Below are positions 33,561 to 46,735 of a DNA stretch of 64,000 nt, piece after piece (positions within the stretch are counted from its first letter, which is position 1; each line of letters begins with the position of its first letter). The position numbers and the translations under genes are program-made. This stretch comes from Sabethes cyaneus (taxonomy: Eukaryota > Arthropoda > Insecta > Diptera > Culicidae). Below the pieces are notes generated by a model that did not search any database, was not told the origin of the DNA, and saw only the letters and a program-made list of their open reading frames with translations. The stretch lies in NCBI RefSeq assembly GCF_943734655.1, contig NC_071353.1, positions 80,614,909 through 80,678,908 of the forward strand, given 5' to 3'.

Positions 33561-33677
33561 GTCGTTAATAAAAAAAACTACAAGGCATACAGCCCTAAGC
33601 GCTGTACGAAACGGTGACGTAGGACTATATCAGATCATTAGATCAAAGACTAATGTAAACTGTATTTCTGGCATATA

Positions 33678-34099
33678 CCGTGGACCGTTTGTTTGACCGT
33701 TTTTAATCTGAACACTTTTTAATTTGAACCCCGCTGGTTTGCACGATGTGCAAATTAAAAATGGTTCAAATGTCATTCTCAACATGGCATCATTTGGCTT
33801 CGCAGACAATGCACATAAACACGATTTGTTTGTATTGATCTAGCGTGTTTAATCCTAGTTTAATCAGTTTCACATTTCGTTCCCCAACGATTAAGATAGA
33901 AATCCGATCGGAGAATAACATATTCGCTGCTTGCAACTACCAACTAAACGAGACTAAATCAAACCACCAAAACAATAACGAAGAGCAGGGCGGCCAGTTC
34001 ATACAAGTTTCAGCGTATCTAAGGTTGCTAGTTGTTCAAATTAAAAACGAACCCCGTTAGTTTGCATGAGGAATCGTTCAAACGAACGGGGGTCCACTG
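33678..34099. mobile_element. pogo-like MITE, 422 bp
   Basis: Left end CCGTGGACCGTTTGTTTGA; right end read inward CAGTGGACCCCCGTTCGTTTG. TA at 33676-33677 and 34100-34101. CAGTGGACC-type termini with TA duplication are typical of pogo/Tigger elements. Copy 1 of the surrounding repeat shows the unfilled site (GGCATATGTATGTTTATAAG). The 71-codon frame at 33845-34060 is without motif. Confidence 0.88.
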
Positions 34100-34559
34100 T
34101 ATATGTTTATAAGAATCTGTCGGTGCCATTGTTCAACTGAATGTTTAAAAGAGAAGAGCGAAATTTTCAGATGCAATTCTTCATTGAATGCAATCAATGG
34201 TGGCTTTGAAAATACGTGGACGGCGGTTCATAACTACAACGCCTGCAACCATTGAGACACAGAAATTACTTTTAAAAATCACTTGTGTGCATTATAAAGG
34301 TTGAAATAGTAATGAATGATCAGCCCACAGATTACTGTATTAAAAATGATTATGCGTAGCTTGACATGTTTCAATAATCTTACTTTAACTCGCTTGTGAC
34401 CTTTAAAAGGGTCTCGACATGAATGGCAACAGGCAGGTAAGTTAGCGACGTCGATTCATAGTCTCTTGTTCCGAGAAGATTTTACTAGTTTACTTTCACT
34501 GCTTACCACTTGTTACATGGCAGAAAATATGGCACATACGCAAACATTTCTGTTTATTT

Positions 34560-34880
34560 GTATGAGAGTCCTTATCCTCCTACCACAGGGGTGAGGGTTG
34601 TCAAATCATCACAAAATAAATTCATGCTTCCAAAAATCTCCACCTTCCAAATTTGGTTCCATTTGCTTGATTAGTTCTTGAGTTATGAGGAAATTTGTAT
34701 TTCATTTGTATGGGAGCCCCCCCCCTTTAGAAGAGTAAGGGGTCTTAGTATACCATAGAAAAAAAAATCTGCTTTCTAAAACCCCCACATGCCAAATTTG
34801 GTTCCATTTGCTTGATTAGTCCTTGATTTTGAGGAAATGTATGTTTCATTTTTATAAGACCTCCCCCCCCTCTTACAACC
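34560..34880 (+). repeat. 145-bp-unit array (about 2 units)
   Basis: Two diverged units with the CCAAATTTGGTTCCATTTGC and CCCCCCC...GGGG features. Confidence 0.8.
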
Positions 34881-35079
34881 TCCATAAAATTGCTTTCTTA
34901 TCCCCTCCATAAAATTGCTGGTCATTTTATCTATCCAATGACATATAAATCGTTCAGTTTCGTTCAGTAGTTTAGTAGTTATTACCATTTGAAATCTTTC
35001 ATTTAAACGTTACACTTCTATTTTCGTTTTCACAAAGTGCTACAGTCCCAGTATAATAAACAAAGACGTAGTCCTATAT

Positions 35080-35392
35080 AAAAAACCCGATTTAATCCAC
35101 CTATTGGTGAACCTTTGTTAAACCATCTCATTTATCATTTGAGTTAGATTTCGACACGCCTTCGGAACTCAACTTTTTGATAACACTATGATAGTTATCA
35201 TCAATACATATGCATGTCTATGTAATATACTGATAAATTTGTATAATATTCCAAAGCAATCAAAAAATGTCTTCCTTTTATTTGTATAATTTGTTATTTT
35301 GAATTAATAGCGGGGTGACGTTGAGTGGTCTCGTTGAGAATTTACAGTAAAACTGTTGGATCACTTGAAGGGAAGTGCAGTGCTGTACAATA
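35080..35392 (+). repeat. dispersed AAAACCCGATTTAATCC repeat, copy 3, and spacer
   Basis: Starts AAAAACCCGATTTAATCCAC, immediately joined to the tail of the CTACAAGG copy. Matches 26389 for about 100 bp, then AT-rich sequence to the pogo-like element. Confidence 0.5.
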
Positions 35393-38023
35393 CAGGTATA
35401 CCTCCATAGTACGTACCCTCGTTAGCACGTACCCTCGATAATACGTACCCTCCATAATACGTACATTTTGCCTCGATAGTACGTACATTTTCCAACAATG
35501 ATTTTTTTTTGTTTTCTATATAAAGCAGAAACTTTTTTATGAATATTTATGAGTCAACACAAGCAAATACGTCTTCAATAATTATAAATTTTTGAATATA
35601 ATATCAGTTATTTCTATTATGTAAAAAACCATTATTTTAAAAACAGTTCTTAAATAGTAAATTAATCAAATATACGTTCTAAATTACAGTTATTTTAGCA
35701 TTTTGGGCAAAGTCATTGCACATATCGGCACAAATTTTTGCTCAGAGAATTCACCTTTTCTGCGATTCGCAATCTTCCCAACTGCGACGGGGGGATCAGC
35801 AGGCAATGTCTATCCGTTCGTTTGCAGATACTGGTGTTCGTCAAATACGTGTAATACGATTACTACCCATAAAAACATATCTGTCCCATATGGAAAAAAG
35901 TGAAGTGTGGAAAAATAAGACTGCAAGCAATTGATTAATTTATAAATATATATATTGTGCGTCATTATACTCGAATTATTTTACTTTCTTCGGAGGAAAA
36001 ATAACGTTACACTAGTAATTAAACTATCCACATTAATTTTGCTGTAAAGTTAACCACAAACGCATTTTTTTTTCAAAATTTCGAAGATTGGACAGTTATG
36101 CTTTTATTTCCAAGCGCAAGTTACTAAGTAAAAGCATGTCCCATATATTCTTTTTAAATTTTTAACAGTACTTAGCGGAAGATAGTTCCTATGCCAATGT
36201 ATGCACAACCGGGCGCTCCCATAATATTTCAGGACTTTAAAATCGTGATAAAAGAAGCCAAGAAAGACATCGCGGGCCTGGACATAAAGTCATCAGTCTG
36301 GATTCGAAATACATAATTTATAAATTACAATATCTTATATTCAAAATACAGCAGAAAACTTGATGAAGTATGAATTTTGAGCTTCAAGTATGCTCTACTG
36401 TTGAAAAAACCACACGAGTTATTTTTTTTTGAAAACTTCTCAAATGAAATAAAAATCACCATAAAGGAAATTGTGGAATCGAATCGTAGAGAAAAGCTGC
36501 TCTATCAAATACTCTTCTTCCTGTCATCGCCGAAAGAAAATTATGCATGAGTGAAATCTTTGCCGTTTAAAATGTTTATAATGGACAATATTACTATGAG
36601 ATAGTTAGGCTTTTATTTTACATATGGAACTGTTCATTCTTGATACTTTTTGGAAAAATTTTCGCAGTCCGTCTAAATTACAGTTTTTTTAGGTTCCTAA
36701 TTTACCCTAATATAAATAAGTTACTTCCGTGTTTTTCTCAAAATCGATAAAAAAATCTTATGGGACAGTTATGCCTTTATGGGCAGATAAGCAGTCTGGA
36801 ACTCCAATTTACGCAGCCTACAGCTGAAGTTCCGATTATTGTAGTTGACTATTTTCTGTTCATAGCACTTAGGCGTGGTTCACAAATTACATAACGCAAA
36901 AATTGTAGTTTTTTGACCCCCTCCCTCCCCTATGTAACAATAAGTAACGCTTGGCATAACCCCCCCTTAAAATTACGTAACGTTAACTATACCTCCCCCC
37001 CCCTTCCCCTACCATTGAAAAAAAAACGCACAATTCGTTTAATTTATTTTATTTTTATAAACTCAAGAAACGCATCAATTCTGTATTCCTAACAAAACCA
37101 CTCTGATCGGAATGTCAATTCTGAATTCTGATCAAACTGTATTATATAACCACCCCATCGGCAGACAACCATGTTTTCGCCGCCAACATCTCGTGTGTGA
37201 GATAGCATGTCAGCACTGCGTTTCACTCATCTGCGAGCAGCCTGATTTGGGCCCGCTGTCAAATTTTGAGCCCCGGACATGCTGTCGCTGACGTTTACTG
37301 CAGCTCGATATAGAGATGTCGATGGGGTGGATATAACACAAGTTCTGAGTTTAGAACAAAATTTGGATCGAGAGTAGAATTGAGGCCAAAATTTTAAAGA
37401 GTTTGTTGGGCTCAATGGTCTTTACCTGCTCAGATTTGTTCAGCAATTTTTTTTAATTTCATAAATTTGTTACGTAACTCTCCTCATGACTCCCACTCCC
37501 TCCTGCGTATCAAAAAGTAACGCAAGCTCAACCTCCCCCCCTCCCCTCTGTGCGTTACGTAATTTGTGCACGAAGCCTTACTCAGCTTACCGGAAGCTCA
37601 CTCGATCGATATTAGCGGAATTGGAATGAAATATCCCGTATGACTATTGAGCTTTTTTCATGCTTCCTCATTTCAGCTTATATTGACAACTATGTACCTA
37701 TCAAACCTTTACCAAGATTTATTCGATTAAAAAATGTAAGATTTCAATTTGAGGGAGAATTTTGAAAAAAAAAACTAAGTGTTTTTGGATTCCTTTTGCT
37801 TTAATTTTCAACTATTTTTTAACATTTGTAGTTTTTTTTTCTAAATTAATTTTGCTAAGATAATTTTTTATTTTATTATATATCAAAATTTGGAAGTTTT
37901 TGACAATATTTAGCATAATAAAAATAATACTTTACATTAAAAATTGTGATTCGATAGTACGTACGTTTCGATAGTACGTACGCTAAACGATGCGCGGCTG
38001 TACGTACTATCGAGGTATACCTG
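35393..38023. mobile_element. pogo-like element, 2.63 kb, with iterated terminal motifs
   Basis: Ends CAGGTATACCTC and GAGGTATACCTG are exact inverses and are flanked by TA (35391-35392 and 38024-38025). Just inside the left end a 16-18-nt motif (CCTCGATAGTACGTAC and variants) is repeated about five times (35400-35490). Near the right end it occurs about three times inverted (37954-38012). Such iterations may be transposase-binding sites. No transposase gene is recognisable; two overlapping short frames near 35703-35934 have no motif. A separate 706-bp MITE is nested at 36872-37577. Confidence 0.85.
36872..37577. mobile_element. MITE with GGCxTxGTxCACAAATTAC ends, 706 bp, nested
   Basis: The left end GGCGTGGTTCACAAATTACA and the right end read inward GGCTTCGTGCACAAATTACG form an imperfect inverted repeat of about 28 bp. 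TTA is found on both outer sides (36869-36871 and 37578-37580), a likely 3-bp duplication. A second inner inverted block of C-rich CCCCTCCC(T) and TAACG motifs lies at 36915-37010 and 37480-37555. No coding sequence. Confidence 0.8.
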
Positions 38024-38025
38024 TA

Positions 38026-38500
38026 GTTTAAACGCTCTCTCCTCGAAATCACATGTTTTCAGCGACTGTGCGTGTATCGCAGTATCTAAGAGGATCGATT
38101 TATGTGAATTTTTTTTGACGTGTGAAAATTATTTATCTAAATAAATTGTGACGTAACCGCTTTCTCGATATCTCAACTTTTTAATTTTCGCTGCATTTTT
38201 AAAAAAATCGTAACACTTCGCAACCAGTAAGAGATAGATAGTTACTATGTACAGCCAAGTTGCTTATTTTACTGTGTTCTATAACTTTTGTGGAGACACT
38301 GTACTTTTTTGGACGCATTTAAAAAAACTAAAATTTGTATCACCCTAATAGGTAGATTTACGGTCACCCTAATAGTGTAAAAAGTTGCGCCAGATTTTTT
38401 AAATAAACTTTTCCAAAGACACGCCATCTGGAAAATTAAGCATTTTTATGCTAGAGCACATGATCGCGTTTTTTTCTGTTTGGTTCATATCAGTAAAGTT
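38026..38500. other. gene-free interval with CA-family-like blocks
   Basis: AT-rich. It includes AGAGATAGATAGTTACTATGT and CACCCTAATAGGTAGATTTACGGTCACCC, which resemble blocks at 27.67 kb. It may be the 5' part of the following CA-family copy. Confidence 0.4.
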
Positions 38501-39130
38501 TACTTGAATAATTTCATCAATGTTTTTCAAATAACTTTTGACTGGTAAGGCCAATTCTAATAATATTTAGCAGATATGTTCACAGCATTAAGGCCTCCTG
38601 TTTGATACTAAAATAATTGAAATCTGATTAATTATCTGGTTAAATACGTTATAAATAATTGTAACATTTATTATGCTGTGCACAACTGCTCATAACTTTC
38701 AAATTAAACATCCAATCAAAAAACAAATCAGTAGTGATCAATGAGGCTATATTACCTACCAAATGAGACTAATAGCGCATAAATCGGGTTGGCCATCTCT
38801 GAGAAACGTTCGACTAATTGACGCCTTGAAAAAGCACATTTTTAAGCATAACTTTTGAACCGCTTGATTGTTTGCGATTAAATTCTCCACAAGAAATTTG
38901 CAGTAGCAAGAGCCTTCATTTGATACTAAAATTGTTGAAATCGGTTGAGCGGTTCCGGAGAAAATCATGTCACGTAATTTTTACATTTTTGCTTATAACT
39001 TTTAAACAAAATGTCGGATCGTAAAACCATTCAATAGTGATCTACAAGGTAATAACACCTTTCAAATAAGCGTAATAGCAAACGAATCGGTTCAGCCATC
39101 TCCGAGAAACAGACGACTAAAGTCAAGCGT
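38500..39130 (+). repeat. CA-family body, copy 3
   Basis: An uninterrupted version of the body seen split at 27.7/32.2 kb, ending TTCAGCCATCTCCGAGAAACAGACGACTAAAG directly before the CA tract. The tail of this copy is at 45627-45750, beyond the inserted retrotransposon. Confidence 0.75.
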
Positions 39131-40226
<1,096 letters not shown>

Positions 40227-41699
40227 ATGAGGGGCTCTGATGTGGCGGACTTTTCTTTCCCCTCAACTCGTGGGATTCTTATGGAAGACAAAATCAAAAA
40301 TACAACAAGTGTGGATACGGTGGAAAACCCGTTCGCTAGAGGAGGCATCCAGCGTTCTCCACCAAGGGTGGAGAAGGATGCAACTAGGAGCGCTAGTGTG
40401 GGTGGCAAAGGCAGCGGTATGCCTACCACGCCGGACACAGCGATGAACGGCCCAGCGCTTATCAGGGCGATGGAGAAAAATAGAGACGCTGTACCTAAAG
40501 TGGTAGCAGCGTCACAGCAGCTCGAGGTAATAATCGAGTTTACGTCAGGTCGCGGCAATTTCTCCAAGGACCTGAAGCAGAGCTTGCCCATGCTTCGGAG
40601 AACCTTGAATGCAGCGACCAAAACGCACAACGACCTCGTGGCGCGTGCAGGAGAGGCTAAGAAGGTGACCGTGAAGGCGTCGAAGGCAGTACAAACGGAC
40701 GCTTGCCCGTTGACGGAGTGTCGTAACGCGGCCCAGGAGGCTACGGAAAGCGCTACCAGCAGCGGTAAGGCATCCGCCAAGCGCCCGAGACAGTCCCCGG
40801 GGGATAGCACCCCTGGCGGACCGAAAAAACGCCTGATCGGTAAAAGCCCTCAGGCTAGCGGGTTGGCAGAGCTAACCGATGAACCAGCGGGAAGCTCCAA
40901 GACAGGTGGCCCGTGGACCGAGGTTAGGGCCAAGAGAAAAGGCGGAGGAGGCTCCAGTAAAAAAACTGCTCCACCTAAAACGGCAAGAAAGCGAGCGAAG
41001 AAGGGCGACGCTCTTATCCTGAAAACCGACGGGTCGAAATACTCGGAGGTTCTGAAGGCCATGAGAGGAGACGCCCTACTCAAGGATCTGGGCGCGGACG
41101 TACGGAGCATCCGCCGCTCACGCACGGGCGATATGATCCTCGAGTTAAAGAAGGACGCCACAAAGAAGAGTTCCGCATACAAGCCCATAGCGGAAGGAGT
41201 GCTCGGGGACGGAGTGAAGGTACGTGCTCTCACACCAGAAGTGACTCTCCAGCTTAAGAACCTGGACGAGATCACCGAAGTGCGTGAGGTCGTACAAGCT
41301 CTCAAAGAGCAAAGTGGAGTGGTGGTGGCAACCGAGGCGGTTCGCCTACGCAAGGGTCCGGCCGGGACCCAGGTAGCCACCATACGACTTCCGCTGATTG
41401 ACGGAAACAAAGCCCTGAAAGCTGCTAGGCTAAAAGTGGGGTGGTCGGTATGCCCACTGAGCGTGTCCAAGCAGTCGGAAGCTTGCTTCCGGTGTTTCGA
41501 ACACGGACATAAAGCCTGGAACTGCAAGGGGCCAGATAGGAGCCAGTTGTGCAGGAGATGTGGCAGTGCTGGCCATAAAGCAAAGGACTGCGCGGAGCCT
41601 CCTAAGTGCCTGATCTGTACCGGTAAACGGGACGCAAAGCACGTAACGGGAGGTCCAAGGTGCCCGGCCGGTGTGCCGACGACTAAGCCACGTTCATAG
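40227..41699 (+). CDS. gag-like ORF1 protein of the R1-clade element, 490 aa
   Basis: An uninterrupted ORF. It encodes the nucleic-acid-binding protein that forms the retrotransposition particle. The N-terminal half is polar and basic with a long charged linker (KRKGGGGSSKKTAPPKTARKR, about residues 235-260). A globular region with IRRSRTGDMILEL follows. Three CCHC-type zinc knuckles lie at about residues 418-480: CFRCFEHGHKAWNC, CRRCGSAGHKAKDC, and a variant CLICTGKRDAKH...C. The start is the first ATG at 40227; later in-frame ATGs exist (40280, 40420 regions). The stop TAG at 41697-41699 shares a base with the first codon of the next frame (TAGTG), the tight ORF1/ORF2 overlap typical of the clade. 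Confidence 0.85.
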   Translation: MRGSDVADFSFPSTRGILMEDKIKNTTSVDTVENPFARGGIQRSPPRVEKDATRSASVGGKGSGMPTTPDTAMNGPALIRAMEKNRDAVPKVVAASQQLEVIIEFTSGRGNFSKDLKQSLPMLRRTLNAATKTHNDLVARAGEAKKVTVKASKAVQTDACPLTECRNAAQEATESATSSGKASAKRPRQSPGDSTPGGPKKRLIGKSPQASGLAELTDEPAGSSKTGGPWTEVRAKRKGGGGSSKKTAPPKTARKRAKKGDALILKTDGSKYSEVLKAMRGDALLKDLGADVRSIRRSRTGDMILELKKDATKKSSAYKPIAEGVLGDGVKVRALTPEVTLQLKNLDEITEVREVVQALKEQSGVVVATEAVRLRKGPAGTQVATIRLPLIDGNKALKAARLKVGWSVCPLSVSKQSEACFRCFEHGHKAWNCKGPDRSQLCRRCGSAGHKAKDCAEPPKCLICTGKRDAKHVTGGPRCPAGVPTTKPRS

Positions 41700-44600
41700 T
41701 GCAAGTGACACAACTCAACCTGAACCACTGCAGCACAGCTCAGCAGCTGTTACACCAAGCAGTTTCTGAGTCAGCAATGGACATTGCCATAGTCTCGGAT
41801 CCATATCGCGTCCCTGCCGGAAACGGCAACTGGGTCTCGGATAGGTCTGCGACGGCGGCTATATGGACAACAAGCAGGTTCCCGGTTCAGGAGGTTGTGT
41901 CAACTGCAGACGAGGGATTTGCGGTTGCCAAAGTGGGTGGAGTGTTCTACTGCAGTTGTTATGCTCCGCCGAGTTGGTCTATCGAGCAGTTTACGCGGAT
42001 GGTAGACCGAGTATCAGTTGTGCTGACTGGTTTAAGGCCGGTGGTTGTGGCGGGCGACTTTAACGCTTGGGCGGTAGAGTGGGGAAGTCGTCGCACGAAC
42101 CATAGGGGTCGGATTCTGTTTGAAGCTCTGGCAAAGCTCAACGTAGATCTGGCCAACGTCGGCAACACAAGTACCTTCAGTAGGAACGGTGCGGAGTCTA
42201 TCATCGACGTGACTTTCGGCAGTCCTGGTCTGATAGGAGACTGGCGGGTAGATAATGGCTACACTCACAGTTACCACCAGGCGGTCCGCTATGGTGTCGG
42301 TCAGATAACGAGGCGGCAGGCGGCGAGTAGGGCCAACACTCCAACCACCCGTGGATGGAAGACATCATACTTCGATCCCGAAGTATTTGTGGAAGCGATC
42401 CGGAGAGAGTGCGGTGATCGCGGTATGCCCGATCCGAACGCTGATCATTTGGTTGAGGTACTGTCGCGAGCATGTGACGCTACCATGCCTAGGAAAGGTC
42501 GTCCTAGGTATGGCAGGTCACCGGCTTACTGGTGGACAGATGAAATTGTGGAACTCCGCGGAGCGTGCTTTCGTGCGAGGAGAATTATGCAAAGAGCTCG
42601 TTCGGATGAAAGCAGGGCTGAACGTCGAGTAGCACTTGTTGCTGCACGCGCAGCGCTTAAGAGCGGGATAAAAGCTAGTAAACGAGCCTGCTTTGAAAGG
42701 TTATGTGCTAGTGCCCTGCGAACCCGTGGGGTGATGCCTACAGAGTCGTAATGGCAAAGACCAAGGGTGTGATGGCGCCCGCTGAGCAATCGCCAGAGAT
42801 GCTGGAGCGGATCATCGAGGGCCTCTTTCCGCGCCACGAGCCAAGGCCCTGGCCCCAGGCCGCTGAGTCGTCCCACGGCCGACGTTCCAGTATCTCAGAC
42901 CATAGCGTAGGATGGTCGGCCTCCCAGCCGAACATCCAAAGTAACGTGGGCGACGGCGGTTTGGAGGTCGGGGAGGAAGTGACGGTTACGAACGAGGAAC
43001 TCATTGATATCGCTAAATCCCTAAAGGTGAGCAAGGCACCGGGGCCAGACGGTATCCCGAATATGGCCATTAAAGCGGCTATTTTAGAGGCTCCCGAATT
43101 ATTCGGGGCAGTAATGAATAGATGCCTGGAAGCTGGCCACTTCCCGGACAGATGGAAGCGACAGAACCTGGTCCTATTGCCGAAGCCGGGAAAACCTCCG
43201 GGTGTCCCCTCGTCATATAGGCCGATCTGTCTACTCGATACTGCCGGCAAGGTGCTGGAGAGGGTCATCCTAAACAGACTCGTACAGTACACGGAGGGTA
43301 CAAACGGTATGTCAAGGAACCAATTCGGCTTCCGAAAAGGCAAATCTATGGTGGATGCCATCTTGTCTGTCACTAAGACAGCCGAGGTGGCAATCCAGCC
43401 CAAGAGGACAGGTATTCGTTATTGCGCAGTTGTCACGCTCGACGTGAGAAATGCGTTTAATAGTGCTAGCTGGGACTCCATAGCCAGCTCGCTTCGGAAC
43501 GTCCAAGTGCCGGTGTCGCTGTACAGAATTCTGGAAAATTATTTCCAGAATCGTGTGCTATGCTACAACACAGAGGAGGGTCAGAAATGCGTTCCAATCA
43601 CCTCAGGGGTTCCGCAAGGTTCCATACTGGGCCCGGTGTTGTGGAACGTCATGTATGACGAGGTGTTGAAGCTAAAGTTTCCGGTAGGGGTGGCGATTGT
43701 CGGCTTTGCGGACGATATCACCTTGGAAGTCTACGGTGAATCTATCAGAGAGGTTGAGTTGACGGCTGCCCACTCTATAAGCATTGTTGAAGATTGGATG
43801 CGATCCAGGAAACTGGACCTAGCGCATCATAAAACGGAGGTTATCGTGGTTAACAACCGCAAGTCGGTGCAGCAAGCAAATATCAGTGTCGGGGACTGCA
43901 CTATTTCGTCAACGCGGTTCTTAAAACTCCTTGGAGTCATGGTCGACGACAAGCTCAAGTTCGGGAGCCACGTCGACTATGCCTGCAAGAAGGCTTCCAC
44001 AGCTATTTCGGCATTGTCTCGTATGATGTCTAATAGCTCTGCGGTATATGGCAGCAAGCGAAGGCTTTTATCCAACGTGGTCCAGTCCATACTCAGGTAT
44101 GGCGGGCCGGTGTGGTCATCGGCGTTAGGTACCAAAAGCTATCTAGCCAAGCTGGAAAGCACCTATCGTCTCATGTGCTTAAGAGTGGCGAGTGCGTACC
44201 GCACAGTTTCACATGACGCAATCTGCGTCTTAGCGGGTATGATGCCTATCATCATCATCAGCGAGGACGTAGAGTGCTTCAACCAACGTGGAACTAGAGG
44301 CATACGGAGTACCACAAGATCGGCCTCGATGATCACATGGCTGCGGGCATGGTCTGATTCCACAAAAGGCCGGTGGACACATAGACTTATCCCGGAACTA
44401 TCCGGATGGGTCAACAGGCGTCATGGCGAAGTCAACTTCCACCTGACACAGATTCTGTCAGGGCATGGTTGTTTTAGACAGTATCTGCACAAATTTGGGC
44501 ATGCGGAGTCCCCCGAGTGTCCCGAATGCGCGGACGTTGAGGAAACTGCAGAACATGCTTTCTTCATATGCCCTCGTTTCGAGGCGTGAGAAGCAACATG

Positions 44601-44774
44601 ATGGCAGTTAGCGGACAGGACACTACTCCAGATAACTTAGTCCAAAGGATGTGTTCTAGCTCGGACGTCTGGGGTGCGGTCAATGCGGCTGCTACCCAGA
44701 TCGTACTTGAGCTACAAAACCGCTGGAAAGCCGATCAACGGCGAATAAACAGCCTAACTACCATTGTCCAGTAG
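41699..44774 (+). pseudogene. ORF2 (endonuclease + RT) of the R1-clade element, two frameshifts
   Basis: Endonuclease (residues about 1-220): LNLNHC, VSDPYR where E is usual in SEPYR, VVAGDFNAW, ESIIDVTF, and HSYHQAV where SDH is usual. Two putative catalytic residues thus appear changed. The first frame ends at 42751. It is shifted by one base near 42711-42716, because NPWGDAYRVV continues in the other frame into MAKTKG. RT in 42751-44589: SKAPGPDGIPNMAIKAA, YRPICLLDTAGK, FGFRKGKSMVDAI, TLDVRNAFNSASW, SGVPQGSILGPVLWN and GFADDITL, all intact. A zinc motif CPECADVEETAEHAFFICP follows. A second one-base shift at about 44583 truncates the C-terminus, which continues in another frame to 44774. 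Confidence 0.88.
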
Positions 44775-45626
<852 letters not shown>

Positions 45627-45630
<4 letters not shown>

Positions 45631-45750
45631 TTGCCCAATTCGTCGAATCTTATCGATTGGTATATGTGGCTCGGCCCTCCGGGCCTCGGATCAACTTCGT
45701 GTTTTTCGACCAATTTTTAAACCTTTGTTATAGTATAGCAAAGGTAAAAT
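45627..45750 (+). repeat. CA-family tail, copy 3
   Basis: CATTGCCCAATTCGTCGAATC, GATTGGTATATGTGGCTCGG, CCCTCCGGGCCTCGG and ...TTTGTTATAGTATAGCAAAGGTAAA. It completes the copy whose body is at 38500-39130. Confidence 0.75.
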
Positions 45751-45764
45751 ACTAAATTGCGTCT

Positions 45765-46165
45765 TAGATAGACCGTGTGCGCTCTCCGTCTCGATAGCCT
45801 ACTGAGGATAATCCTTTCTAACCGTTTCCCAAGTGTATCCTGCAGACAGATTGGTCTGTATGAAGCTGGATCATCAAGGGGCTATCTCGGCTTCGGTAGT
45901 AAAACTAACCTCTGCGTCTTCCACATGTCAACAGACAATTCTGTAGCATCGTCCTGAATACGTCCGGGAATGCTTGGATCGCGGCCTTTAGAGCTACACT
46001 GGGAATCCCGTCAGGGGCTAGCGCTTTGTTTACCTTTAGTCCTCTTGCCACAGCTACAAGTTCCTCGGCATCTTCGTCGTCTACGTATGGTGTAGGTGGC
46101 CACAGCGTTGGAGTTGTGCCTCGGAAAAAGTCTCTCCACGATGACCTTCGAAATCGAACAATATA
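45765..46165 (-). pseudogene. R1-clade RT fragment, N-terminal RT region
   Basis: Reading down from 46165: VERLFPRH, EELVAVARGLKVNKALAPDGIP and VALKAAIQAFPDVF, matching LKVSKAPGPDGIPNMAIKAA of the intact R1-clade copy. Frameshifts follow, and at about 45870-45770 SYRPICLQDTLGKRLERIIL in another frame. Truncated on both sides. Confidence 0.78.
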
Positions 46166-46177
46166 TAGGCTTTTCAT

Positions 46178-46735
46178 TCAGATTTACTAAGAGCTTCAAC
46201 AATATCCAATGTTTAAAAACATTATATTGTTCTTTAGTGTGTTCAATAGTAAAATATACTGCAGTTGTATGGGCACCGTACTAACATAACAGCATTCAAC
46301 TGATTGAGTCTATCTAACGACAATTTGTTCGATACGCCTTAAGCCTTCTTCCTTGGAATGACCCTTCAAATCTCCCGAGTTATGAACACCGCTGTAATCT
46401 GATCGAGCTTGCCTCTTTTGCTATGCGACGAAATGTTGCTAGGGTAATATTCATATCTGATATTTTAAATTCTCAAATCGACAGCCCAGAATATATTCCA
46501 ACAATTAAACATTAAGCCGGCGAGCCCTACGATCTCACCCTTTTCTCAATCTTCCTGCTTCACGCACTAATTATGGCCAAAATGAGCCTATCTCGAGCAT
46601 GTCTCGCGTCTTCAAGCGTTGTTTTAATGTGTTTGATTTCCATTTGCCCCGTTCTGTCCTTAAAAAAGTATTTTTGCGTGCTTTAAAGTAAATTACGTGT
46701 AAAATGTATAGTGTTAGTCATTAACTTATAGATAA
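46178..46735 (+). pseudogene. jockey/I-like RT C-terminal fragment, degenerate
   Basis: Plus-strand translation gives CLKTLYCSLVCSIVKY, VVWAPY, RQFVRYALSLLPWNDP, NLPSYEHRCNLIEL, then NSQIDSPEYIP and, in another frame, TNYGQNEPISSMSRVFKRCF. These align with the same motifs in the minus-strand fragment at 15.3-16.06 kb (CLKALYCSLVRPILE, LPWRDP, GEIDSPKLL, TNFGYFEPT). Several stops and frameshifts. An AT-rich 3' region ends near 46735, next to the CTAGCTGACCCG head. Confidence 0.75.

Larger units (their letters stand above)
33578..35079 (+). repeat. CTACAAGG-family repeat, copy 2
   Basis: Head CTACAAGGCATACAGCCC after an A-run, tail ...AACAAAGACGTAGTCCTAT. The middle aligns with copy 1 (AAAAGAGAAGAGCGAAAT, AAAATACGTGGACGGCGGTTC). 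It holds about two 145-bp units (34560-34880) and is interrupted by a pogo-like MITE at 33678-34099. Confidence 0.75.

Noticed and set aside
33713..34060. Protein-coding exon in the CAGTGGACC MITE
   Set aside because: A 71-codon frame without motif inside a well-delimited MITE.
35703..35934. Transposase remnant in the 2.6-kb pogo-like element
   Set aside because: Two short overlapping frames, no DDE or helix-turn-helix motif recognised.
42738..43403. 221-codon minus-strand ORF
   Set aside because: Antisense shadow of the RT gene.
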